From contig JAHWIP010000057.1 of the NCBI GenBank assembly GCA_019322375.1, forward strand, positions 1 through 19,263: a DNA stretch of 19,263 nt. The letters are read 5' to 3'. Within the stretch, counting starts at the first letter, position 1. The number at the start of each line of letters is the position of its first letter. Of this stretch, positions 1 to 5,868 are shown one piece after another. The stretch is from Candidatus Woesearchaeota archaeon (GTDB lineage: Archaea; Nanobdellota; Nanobdellia; Woesearchaeales; SM23-78). The position numbers and the translations under genes were made by a program. The notes under the pieces were generated by a model that saw only the letters and a program-made list of their open reading frames with translations, had not been told where the DNA came from and did not search any database.

Positions 1-908
1 ATTTCTTGTTTTTGTTGTGTTATTTCTTTTTGTTGTGTTTCTATTTCTTTTTGTTGTTTTTGTTGTTCTTTGATTTTTTGTTGTTGTGTGTTTATTTGTT
101 TTGTTAGGTTGTTTTGTTGTTTTGTTATTTCTTTTTGTTGTTGTGTTATTTCTTGTTTTTCTTTTTCTATTTTTTCTTTTTGTTGTGTTATTTCTTTTTT
201 TGTTTGTTCTATTTCTTTTTCTAGTTCTTTTTCTTTTTGGTTGTATTGGTTGATTTTTTCTATTAGATTATTTCTTTCTTGTTGTATTTCTTGTTTTTCT
301 TGTTTTATTTTTTCTAGTTCTTGTTCTAGCTTCTCTTTTTGTTGTTTTTGTTGTTCTTTGATTTTTTGTTGTTGTGTGTTTATTTGGTTTGTTAGGTTGT
401 TTTGTTGTGTTTCTATTTCTTTTTGTTGTGTTTCTATTTCTTTTTGTTGTGTTTCTATTTCTTTTTGTAGTTTTTGTTGTTCTTTGATTTTTTGTTGTTG
501 TGTATTGGTTTTTTCTTTTAGGTTATTTTTATTTTGTTGTATTTCTTGTTTTTGCTGTTCTAGCACCTGTTCTATAGGTCTTTCTTCTAGAATGTTTTTA
601 TGAGAATATTTTATTTCCTTAAATTTCCTGTGAGTTTGTTTTAGAACATTTTTTTTGGTAAGGTAATGGCTGATAAATTGGATCATGGCTTCTTTGGTTC
701 CACATCTTTTTAGTTGTTCTGCTATTTCTGGTTCTTTAAGCGAGTTTCTTATCCAGTTTTCAAAATCATTCTTTTCTTTGGTTACATGATACTTAAAGAA
801 ATCATCACTTATTGTTTCTAGTGCGAACAGCAGTTCCTTGAGGTTTGTTATTATTCTGCCATCTGCCATAAAAAAGTGCTCGCGGTTTTTTAGTGGTGTA
901 TGTATCAT
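1..908 (-). CDS. DUF5752-like N-terminal domain plus long Q/K/E coiled coil (partial, 3' end outside window)
   Basis: An open reading frame on the minus strand runs without a stop from ATG at 908 off the window edge, giving about 302 visible codons. I chose 908 over the in-frame ATG at 869 because the upstream residues (PLKNREHFFMADGRIITNLK) extend a globular domain and a TATA element lies about 29 bp upstream, fitting a leaderless start. Residues 1 to about 115 look globular, with DFENWIRNSLKEPEIAEQL resembling the archaeal DUF5752 family (recalled, not searched). The rest is almost pure Gln, Lys, Glu, Ile, Thr and Asn in heptad-like units such as QQKEIET, so a long coiled coil is expected. 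No signal peptide or membrane segment is visible. DNA repeats inside it suggest growth by slippage or duplication. The function is unknown; a scaffold or filament role is only a guess. Confidence 0.8.
   Translation of the reverse strand, partial: MIHTPLKNREHFFMADGRIITNLKELLFALETISDDFFKYHVTKEKNDFENWIRNSLKEPEIAEQLKRCGTKEAMIQFISHYLTKKNVLKQTHRKFKEIKYSHKNILEERPIEQVLEQQKQEIQQNKNNLKEKTNTQQQKIKEQQKLQKEIETQQKEIETQQKEIETQQNNLTNQINTQQQKIKEQQKQQKEKLEQELEKIKQEKQEIQQERNNLIEKINQYNQKEKELEKEIEQTKKEITQQKEKIEKEKQEITQQQKEITKQQNNLTKQINTQQQKIKEQQKQQKEIETQQKEITQQKQE
51..530. repeat. Internal repeats in the coiled-coil gene
   Basis: A 70-bp segment at 51-120 recurs at 339-408 with one visible difference, offset by 288 bp (96 codons). 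A shorter related copy begins near 467. Between them a 21-bp unit (7 codons, QQKEIET) is repeated three times head to tail at 403-465. All offsets are multiples of three, so the repeats keep the minus-strand frame open. This is coding repetition rather than a CRISPR array or an insertion element. Confidence 0.85.
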
Positions 909-930
909 CCTCTTTTGGGCTTGGCAGATT

Positions 931-943
931 ATTTTATAAAAAT
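931..943 (-). promoter_or_regulatory. TATA element of the coiled-coil gene
   Basis: Read on the minus strand, TTTTTATAAAAT is centred about 29 bp upstream of the ATG at 908. That spacing puts transcription start at or next to the start codon, so the mRNA is probably leaderless. Confidence 0.5.
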
Positions 944-1077
944 AGCTTCAAACCACCCCTCCATTATTAATTTATTAATGATTCTTAATAATTTTATTTT
1001 TATTATTATTAAAGTTTTCTATTTTGCAATGCTGTCACTTCTTGCGGAGAGTGGTAAAAGGATTTTTCTTTTAAGGG

Positions 1078-1090
1078 TTAAATATATATA
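1078..1090 (+). promoter_or_regulatory. TATA element of the ThiF-like/DHH operon
   Basis: TTAAATATATATA lies about 60 bp ahead of the ATG at 1144, predicting transcription start near 1112, inside the palindrome at 1111-1131. The 909-1143 interval holds only this divergent promoter pair and no convincing gene. Confidence 0.6.
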
Positions 1091-1110
1091 CTTCCTATAC
1101 TCTCCTAATT

Positions 1111-1131
1111 TCTCTTCTATAATAGAAGAGA
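1111..1131 (+). promoter_or_regulatory. Perfect 21-bp palindrome at the expected transcription start, overlapping the ribosome-binding site
   Basis: TCTCTTCTAT, a single A, then ATAGAAGAGA form a perfect inverted repeat. Its right arm contains the GAGA that begins the Shine-Dalgarno stretch GAGAGGTGA (1128-1136). As DNA it could be an operator at the transcription start. As RNA, opening the tightest loop pairs would leave a short hairpin covering part of the ribosome-binding site. Confidence 0.6.
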
Positions 1132-1136
1132 GGTGA
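1128..1136 (+). promoter_or_regulatory. Shine-Dalgarno site of the ThiF-like gene
   Basis: GAGAGGTGA contains the full archaeal anti-16S core GAGGTGA and sits 7 nt before ATG 1144. This fixes the start codon of the ThiF-like gene. Confidence 0.8.
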
Positions 1137-1143
1137 CAGGCAT

Positions 1144-1806
1144 ATGAGGTATGAACAGTTAGCCAGATTCAAAGAAATCAAGGACAAAGGGCAGAAAACT
1201 CTTACTTCCAAAACAGTCACAATAATAGGATTAGGCAATATAGGCTCAACAGTAGCAGTAATGCTAACAAGGTCAGGCATAAATCTAAGGCTTATAGATA
1301 AAGGAAGGTGCTTTATAGAAGACCTGTCCTCGCAGTCAATCTACCTGGAAGAGGATAACACAAAATTCAAAGCAAAACAAGCCAAGAAACGCCTGGAACT
1401 CATTAATCCCAAAGTAAAGGTAAGAACCTTTCATGAAGACCTGACTAAAAATAACATCTTTCTAATAGAAGCAGATGCTGTTATTGATGCTACAGGAGAC
1501 GCTGAGACAAGCCAACTAATATGCGCGCATGTCAAAAAAAAGAAGATACCATCAATATTTGCTGTTGATTCAGGAAGCCAGGGACTGGTAGTAACATGTG
1601 ATAAAGGAATAAAATATGAAAAACTGAAGAAATACATAGACAAACTAAAACCCATAGATGAAGCAGGCATTATTAATCCAGCTGTTCACATGACAGCAGC
1701 TATTATTGTTAAAAAAGTGCTGAAAATCCTTTTAAAAAAACCATACCATAAAGACGTTGTTATGTTTGATATATGGAAGGATACTATGCGCCGGCAAAAG
1801 TTATAA
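1144..1806 (+). CDS. ThiF/MoeB/E1-like adenylyltransferase family protein
   Basis: This 220-residue protein has the Rossmann core of E1-like enzymes, which adenylate the C-terminal glycine of ubiquitin-like sulfur carriers. Visible elements are the nucleotide loop GLGNIGS (residues 29-35), the acidic residue after strand 2 (D52 in RLIDKG), the family segment INPKVKV and the VIDATGD motif (D115). It departs from MoeB/ThiF: the Asn-x-x-Arg-Gln stretch reads DLSSQS, so the usual arginine is missing, and I see neither a pair of zinc CxxC motifs nor an obvious catalytic cysteine in the C-terminal half. It may bind ATP without transferring sulfur, or form a divergent subfamily. The start is supported by a strong Shine-Dalgarno. 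The downstream DHH gene begins 16 bp after its stop, so the two are probably co-transcribed. Confidence 0.85.
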   Translation: MRYEQLARFKEIKDKGQKTLTSKTVTIIGLGNIGSTVAVMLTRSGINLRLIDKGRCFIEDLSSQSIYLEEDNTKFKAKQAKKRLELINPKVKVRTFHEDLTKNNIFLIEADAVIDATGDAETSQLICAHVKKKKIPSIFAVDSGSQGLVVTCDKGIKYEKLKKYIDKLKPIDEAGIINPAVHMTAAIIVKKVLKILLKKPYHKDVVMFDIWKDTMRRQKL

Positions 1807-1822
1807 CATTCTGGAATATAAG

Positions 1823-2854
1823 ATGGCATTATCAGAAACACAGCTACAAGAGCTAAGAAACATATTTGACTCCTGCGCCAGGCCAGTTATTCTGTTTGAT
1901 GATGACCCTGACGGGCTGGCAGGTTTTCTATTGATTTACAAGCATATAAGAGAAGGCAGAGGCATGCCTGTTAAGAATGCACCTGAATTAGGACCTGAAA
2001 TGGCTCAAAAGGTTAATGATTATGCACCTGATATTGTGATAATAGTTGATGTACCTGTTGTTAACCAGGAGTTTCTTGACAAAATTAAGACCAGAAAGAT
2101 ATGGATAGACCATCATCCTCCTGTTAAAAGGCACGGAGTTGAATATTATAATCCAAGAATAGAGAATTCTGATGACAACAGGCCAGCATCCTACTGGATT
2201 TACAAAGCATTAAAAGAAAACCTTTGGATAGCAATGATAGGTATTATTGGAGATTGGCATATGCCAGAAAAAGAGATATTAGATGAATTCATAAATAAAC
2301 ACCCTGCTTTGCTTTCTAAAGATATTAAAAAACCAGAGGTTGCTCTTCATGATTCAAGGCTTGGAGAATTAATAAAAATTATTTCTTTTAATCTTAAAGG
2401 CAAGACCTCTGATGTGATTAAGTCAATAAAAGTGTTTACCAGGATAAAAGACCCTTATGAGCTATTAGAGCAAAAAACCTCTGGAGGAAAATTCATTTAT
2501 AAGAAATATTCCCGATTAAGAGAGAAGTATAATGAGATTTTGAAAAGAGTCAAGGTTAAACCTCAGGACAAGCTGGTATTATTTGTTTATAGCAGTCCTG
2601 ATTATTCTTTTTCAAAAGAGATAAGCAATGAATTAATATATAAGCACCCAGATAAAATCATTCTTGTAGCCTGGGAGTACAATGACGAGTACAAGTGCTC
2701 ATTAAGGTCAACCAAGACCAAGCTCCCCCCACTAATAGATAAGGCCCTTGAAGGAGTAAACGGCTATGGTGGAGGCCATGACCATGCATCAGGAGCTTGT
2801 GTAAAGATAAAGGATTTTGGAAAGTTTGTTGAGAATTTTAAGGGGTTGATTTAG
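1823..2854 (+). CDS. DHH-family phosphoesterase (RecJ-like, DHH plus DHHA1)
   Basis: This 343-residue protein carries both halves of the DHH superfamily. Motif I is FDDDPDGLAG (residues 25-34), VDVP near 75-78 supplies a further acidic residue, DHH is at 96-98, and the C-terminal DHHA1 glycine motif is GYGGGHDHASGAC (about 314-326). Such proteins are Mn-dependent phosphoesterases, either RecJ-type 5' exonucleases or oligonucleotide/cyclic-dinucleotide hydrolases; archaeal members include GINS-associated nuclease. Sequence alone does not tell which applies here. No CBS or membrane domain is present, and the length suits a minimal soluble enzyme. I start it at ATG 1823; a longer frame back to 1757 would overlap the upstream gene and adds residues unlike the family. 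It probably shares the upstream promoter. Confidence 0.88.
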   Translation: MALSETQLQELRNIFDSCARPVILFDDDPDGLAGFLLIYKHIREGRGMPVKNAPELGPEMAQKVNDYAPDIVIIVDVPVVNQEFLDKIKTRKIWIDHHPPVKRHGVEYYNPRIENSDDNRPASYWIYKALKENLWIAMIGIIGDWHMPEKEILDEFINKHPALLSKDIKKPEVALHDSRLGELIKIISFNLKGKTSDVIKSIKVFTRIKDPYELLEQKTSGGKFIYKKYSRLREKYNEILKRVKVKPQDKLVLFVYSSPDYSFSKEISNELIYKHPDKIILVAWEYNDEYKCSLRSTKTKLPPLIDKALEGVNGYGGGHDHASGACVKIKDFGKFVENFKGLI

Positions 2855-2858
2855 TTCT

Positions 2859-2989
2859 TTGCAAAGGTTAGTAGTGCCAGTTATGTGAGCGAGACTAATT
2901 AACCTCGTAAGACACGGGTTTGGAACATAATTTCTTCTTAAATTTATTTGCTTAAATTATGTCGAGCGAGCCGGCACTAACCTTTGCAA
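2859..2989. repeat. 131-nt imperfect inverted repeat, candidate structured RNA or terminator
   Basis: The ends pair as TTGCAAAGGTTA (2859-2870) with TAACCTTTGCAA (2978-2989), then after a small bulge GTGCC (2874-2878) with GGCAC (2973-2977), about 17 bp in all. Inside, ACATAATTT (2924-2932) pairs with AAATTATGT (2953-2961), and GCGAG with CTCGT. TTATGTGAGCGAG (2881-2893) also recurs almost exactly at 2957-2970. No ORF, tRNA fold or known 5S, RNase P or SRP RNA motif was recognised. It lies just 3' of the DHH gene, so a termination or processing structure is possible. Confidence 0.6.
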
Positions 2990-3030
2990 TATTAAATTTC
3001 CATATCGAAAACAATACATAAAACCACAAC

Positions 3031-3041
3031 ATTTAAATATT
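3031..3041 (+). promoter_or_regulatory. TATA element for the leader and ORF at 3251
   Basis: ATTTAAATATT fits an archaeal box A. Transcription would start near 3062, giving a leader of about 190 nt before the ATG at 3251, unusually long for an archaeal mRNA in this window. Confidence 0.45.
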
Positions 3042-3128
3042 AGTACTACCATACAGTAATAACATAAGGTTTGGGGGATAATATAAGAAACAAAACAATC
3101 ATATTCACACACCTTCGTGTTTAGCTGA

Positions 3129-3210
3129 GTAACACAGAGTGGAAAAGCGTTAAGTTCTAAAGATCACCTCACCCACCCTTAACCCTAATCGTATACCCGC
3201 TCTGTGTTAC
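3129..3210 (+). promoter_or_regulatory. Structured 5' leader with an anti-Shine-Dalgarno-like loop
   Basis: GTAACACAGAGTGG (3129-3142) pairs with CCGCTCTGTGTTAC (3197-3210) over 14 positions with one G-U. Inside, GTTAAG (3149-3154) pairs with CTTAAC (3178-3183). The loop holds GATCACCTC (3162-3170), which I recognise as the 3'-terminal sequence of 16S rRNA. A small hairpin ACAC-CTTC-GTGT lies just upstream. Position and structure suggest a cis-acting leader of the ORF at 3251 or a separate small RNA. I recognise no riboswitch class. Confidence 0.5.
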
Positions 3211-3250
3211 CAACTAATTATTAAATAAAAACAAACAAGAGGAAGAAAAA

Positions 3251-3559
3251 ATGAAGAACTTAAAACAAATAGTAAAAAATACCGGACTGGTAGTAGGTGG
3301 ATGTGCTCTGACATTGCTTGCACAGAATGTTTATTCAACTTTTGCAGGTCCTAAGGATCATATTGTATCTGTGCGGCAATATCAAAACGGCGATATAGGG
3401 GTTACTTTAAGCAATGATAAGAGTATAGAAATTGGTGGGAGAAAAATACGAAAAGTAAAGCACATTGATTTTGAACACGACCCTACTTATGGACCGCTTG
3501 ACTATGGATTAATCCAGCGCTTAAAAGAAGCTAACATAAAAGTTTATACAAGAAAATAA
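3251..3559 (+). CDS. Small membrane-anchored or exported protein of unknown function
   Basis: This 102-residue protein has two Lys-rich N-terminal turns, then a hydrophobic segment at about residues 12-32 (GLVVGGCALTLLAQNVYSTF) ending in AGPKD. That fits either a signal peptide or a single N-terminal anchor. The rest is a charged soluble stretch that looks beta-rich. I recognise no family. GAGGAAG at 3239-3245 sits 5 nt ahead of the ATG and supports this start. It is preceded by a long structured leader and converges on SRP54, with 13 bp between the two stops. The clear hydrophobic segment and ribosome-binding site argue for a real gene, but the function is unknown. Confidence 0.65.
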   Translation: MKNLKQIVKNTGLVVGGCALTLLAQNVYSTFAGPKDHIVSVRQYQNGDIGVTLSNDKSIEIGGRKIRKVKHIDFEHDPTYGPLDYGLIQRLKEANIKVYTRK

Positions 3560-3572
3560 TATTTTTTTTATT
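3560..3572 (+). terminator. Poly-T run between convergent genes
   Basis: The interval after the stop at 3559 contains a run of nine T within an AT-only stretch. Poly-U is a typical archaeal termination signal for the plus-strand gene. No hairpin is needed or seen. Confidence 0.4.
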
Positions 3573-4934
3573 TTAAATCTTAAACTTAACATTCCCGCCT
3601 TTTTGAAGTTTTTGAAGGGCTTTTTGCATTCCTTTCTCAGAATCAGCGCCTTTCATCATTTTGACTAGTTTCTTGCTCTGGCGGTATTGTTTAAGCAGTC
3701 CACGCACTTCTTGGGTTGTTGAGCCTGCTCCTTTTGCAATTCTTTCAATCCTTTTGCTGGTGACTATCTCAGGGTCTTCTAGCTCTTCTTTGGTCATGCT
3801 GTCCATTACATGACGCCATATTTCAAGCTTTTTTTCCTGCACTTTAAGTGTTTCTTTGGGCAGTTTTATCTGGCTTAAGCCAGGAACCATTTCCAGGACT
3901 TTTTTCATAGGGCCCATTTTTTTCAAGGCACGCATCTGCTCATATAAATCAATTAAGTTAAACTCGCCTTTTAAGAACTTCCTGCCTAAATCCTGGGCTT
4001 CTTCCTCTGTAATTGCTTCTTTTGCTTTCTCAAGCAAAGCCTCTAAATCACCCATGCCTAATAGTCTGCCAACAAAACCTTCTGGCTTAAACTCTTCTAA
4101 ATCAGGTATTTTCTCACCAATACCAATGAACTTGACAGGAGCACCAGTAACAGCACAAGCAATCAATGCTCCTCCGCCTTTAGCTGTTCCTTCAAGCTTG
4201 GAAATAAACACTCCGGTTACCTTGCATGTTTCATGAAACTTTTTGGCTTGTTTCTCAGCAGTCTGCCCAATATCAGCACTAATCACTAACAGGTTTTCCT
4301 TAGGCTTAACAGCTTGATGTATATTGTTAAGCTCCTCAATTAATTCCTTGCTAAGAGCATCTCTTCCAGCAGTGTCAATAATAATCATATCATACTTTTT
4401 GTATTCTTTTTCAAACTGCTTATAGATTTTAACAGCATCTTTTTCTCCTTTAATACCAAAGAAATCCACTTTTACCTTCTTAGCCAGGGTTTCTAACTGG
4501 TCATAAGCAGCAGGTCTCCAAGTGTCTGTCTGAACAAGAGCAACTTTTAAGCCTCGTTTTTTATAAAAACCTGCTAATTTACCAGCACTAGTTGTTTTTC
4601 CACTGCCAAACAAGCCCACAAGCATTAATTTGAAAGGCTTGCCCTTAACCAGGATTTTAGCACCAGGCCCTCCAAGGAAGTTAACCAGCTCATCATAAAC
4701 AATCTTGATAAGAAATTCTTTACGAGTCACGCCTTTAGGAGGCTCTTCTTTCAAAGCCCTCTCCTTAATTTTCTGGGTAATACTAAAAACCAGCTTTACA
4801 TTCACATCTCCCTGCAGAAAAGCGCGCTGAATATCCTTAACCAGCTCATTCACTAGTTTCTCATCTACAAAACTCGCACCTGTAATCTTCTTCAAAGTGC
4901 TCTTCAGAGAGTCTGAAAGTTTGTCTAAAACCAC
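3573..4934 (-). CDS. srp54: Signal recognition particle GTPase SRP54 (Ffh)
   Basis: SRP54 binds SRP RNA and emerging signal sequences and docks ribosomes to the membrane through FtsY. The 453-residue protein has an N domain (1-95), a G domain with P-loop GLFGSGKTT (107-115), DTWRPAAYDQL (137-147), DTAGR (187-191) and GTAKGGGAL (249-257), and a Met-rich M domain (about 295-430) with LKKMGPMKKVLEM and the RNA-binding RIERIAKGAG. Length is normal. The start is GTG 4934, which gives the family's VVLDKLSDSL N-terminus and lies 7 nt after AGGTGA (4942-4947); an ATG 75 nt upstream would put the promoter inside the gene. The guanine-specificity motif reads SKLE (245-248) rather than TKxD, and the region before GQ is ISADIGQ. 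It is transcribed divergently from tRNA-Gly. Confidence 0.96.
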   Translation of the reverse strand: MVLDKLSDSLKSTLKKITGASFVDEKLVNELVKDIQRAFLQGDVNVKLVFSITQKIKERALKEEPPKGVTRKEFLIKIVYDELVNFLGGPGAKILVKGKPFKLMLVGLFGSGKTTSAGKLAGFYKKRGLKVALVQTDTWRPAAYDQLETLAKKVKVDFFGIKGEKDAVKIYKQFEKEYKKYDMIIIDTAGRDALSKELIEELNNIHQAVKPKENLLVISADIGQTAEKQAKKFHETCKVTGVFISKLEGTAKGGGALIACAVTGAPVKFIGIGEKIPDLEEFKPEGFVGRLLGMGDLEALLEKAKEAITEEEAQDLGRKFLKGEFNLIDLYEQMRALKKMGPMKKVLEMVPGLSQIKLPKETLKVQEKKLEIWRHVMDSMTKEELEDPEIVTSKRIERIAKGAGSTTQEVRGLLKQYRQSKKLVKMMKGADSEKGMQKALQKLQKGGNVKFKI

Positions 4935-4966
4935 TCTTTTTTCACCTGTGAACAGAGGATAAAAAG

Positions 4967-4978
4967 AATATTTAAAAA
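4967..4978 (-). promoter_or_regulatory. TATA element of srp54
   Basis: On the minus strand CTTTTTAAATATTC is centred about 38 bp ahead of the GTG at 4934. Transcription would begin just before the AGGTGA ribosome-binding site, giving a very short leader and supporting the GTG start. Confidence 0.6.
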
Positions 4979-4993
4979 GCTTGTGAATAAAAA

Positions 4994-5003
4994 CATATAT
5001 AAA
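4994..5003 (+). promoter_or_regulatory. TATA element of the tRNA-Gly/PIG-L transcript
   Basis: CATATATAAA lies about 30 bp before the first base of tRNA-Gly at 5030. It is back to back with the srp54 promoter, and the two boxes are only about 25 bp apart. Confidence 0.6.
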
Positions 5004-5029
5004 CAGCACTCAATTGTTTGGGTTATATC

Positions 5030-5159
5030 GCGCCGGTCGTATAGTGGCTATTATCTCGGCCTTCCAAGCAGAAGAATCTTCTTTTGCGCAGACAGCCGAT
5101 GACCTGGGTTCAAATCAAGTTTGGTCAAGGTCAAGCTTATGAAAGTCCCAGCCGGCGCA
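5030..5159 (+). tRNA. tRNA-Gly(UCC) with two introns (37/38 and 59/60)
   Basis: GCGCCGG (5030-5036) pairs with CCGGCGC (5152-5158); discriminator A5159; no CCA encoded. The anticodon TCC (5063-5065) sits in loop CTTCCA|A. Intron 1 (5067-5093, 27 nt) follows position 37. Its BHB has central helix CTTC/GCAG with one mismatch, bulges CAA and ACA, and an internal AGAAG/CTTCT hairpin. Intron 2 (5115-5145, 31 nt) splits the T loop after TTCAAA, with central helix TTCA/TGAA, bulges AAT and AGT, and outer T-stem CTGGG/CCCAG. Cutting after the second base of every bulge restores a 72-nt tRNA with A14, G18-G19, A21 and an intact T arm. The downstream gene's ATG is 10 nt past the 3' end, and the two are probably co-transcribed. 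Confidence 0.93.
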
Positions 5160-5168
5160 TATCTGAAA

Positions 5169-5867
5169 ATGGTTAAACCTAAAACTAAAGACAAGATCAA
5201 AGGCTCAATCCTGGTAATCTGTGCTCACTCTGATGACCAGATTATTGGTGCTGGCGGAGCTGTGGCTAAGTATGCTAAGGAAGGCTTTGATGTCCATACC
5301 ATTATCATGTCTTTTGGTGAGAGTGTTAAGCCTCATGTCAGGAGAGAGATAGTTGCCAAGACTAGGGTTAAGGAGGCTCAGAGAGCTAATAAGATTATTG
5401 GTGGCAAAGGAGTTACTTTTCTGGGTTTAAAGGAGATACGGTTTGAAAAGGATTTTGAAAAAAGAGATATAGAAAAAAACTTAAAAAAAATAATTAGAAA
5501 GATTAAACCAGCAAAAATATTCACTCACTCATCTGATGATGTTCATCCCGACCACAGAGCGACTTTTAAGATTGTATTAAATTTGTATAAGGAGATGAAC
5601 TTAAGAGCAGATGTATATACTTTTGATGTGTGGAATCTCTTTAATATTAAGAAGAGAGACAATCCCAAGCTGGTGGTTGATACAACAAGCACTTTTAAGA
5701 CCAAGATGAAAGCATTAAAGAGTTTTAAGAGCCAGATAGACCTGGCAACCTTTTACAACTATTTTGTTCTTAACAACTTCCTGTTCTTCACAATCCATAT
5801 AAAGGACCTGCTTAATGGTATTAAGCATAACACTAAATATGCAGAGGTTTTTTACAAGGTAAGGTAG
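5169..5867 (+). CDS. PIG-L/LmbE-family deacetylase
   Basis: Enzymes of this zinc-dependent family remove acetyl groups from N-acetylglucosaminyl compounds (GPI precursors, mycothiol, bacillithiol and others). The 232-residue protein shows the metal motif AHSDDQ (residues 19-24; usually AHPDDE) and the second motif HPDH (126-129). The start is uncertain. ATG 5169 lies 9 nt after the predicted RNase Z cut that releases tRNA-Gly, so processing would leave an almost leaderless mRNA. In-frame ATG 5139 and TTG 5121 lie inside the tRNA's second intron; 5139 has AAGGT upstream. The domain begins right after 5169, so I favour that codon. One base separates its stop from the glycosyltransferase ATG, so the pair probably acts on one glycan or glycolipid. 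Confidence 0.87.
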   Translation: MVKPKTKDKIKGSILVICAHSDDQIIGAGGAVAKYAKEGFDVHTIIMSFGESVKPHVRREIVAKTRVKEAQRANKIIGGKGVTFLGLKEIRFEKDFEKRDIEKNLKKIIRKIKPAKIFTHSSDDVHPDHRATFKIVLNLYKEMNLRADVYTFDVWNLFNIKKRDNPKLVVDTTSTFKTKMKALKSFKSQIDLATFYNYFVLNNFLFFTIHIKDLLNGIKHNTKYAEVFYKVR

Positions 5868-5868
5868 A

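Noticed and set aside
403..465. CRISPR-like repeat array
   Set aside because: The 21-bp units are directly contiguous with no spacers and encode heptads in frame.
70..603. 177-codon Cys/Phe/Ser-rich plus-strand ORF
   Set aside because: It is the antisense shadow of the Gln/Lys-rich minus-strand gene; its composition follows from the repeats and it has no ribosome-binding site.
900..1136. 78-codon plus-strand ORF with hydrophobic residues
   Set aside because: It spans the divergent promoter region (two TATA elements and the palindrome), begins inside the opposite gene's 5' end and has no Shine-Dalgarno.
1757..1822. Upstream extension of the DHH gene
   Set aside because: It overlaps the ThiF-like gene out of frame and adds residues not typical of DHH proteins; ATG 1823 is preferred.
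2859..2989. tRNA, 5S rRNA, SRP RNA or RNase P RNA in the inverted repeat
   Set aside because: A 7-bp acceptor-like stem can be drawn on the minus strand, but no T loop, anticodon stem or conserved motif of the other RNAs is present.
4935..5009. 25-residue N-terminal extension of SRP54
   Set aside because: It would translate the TATA box and the Shine-Dalgarno; the family N-terminus matches the GTG start at 4934.
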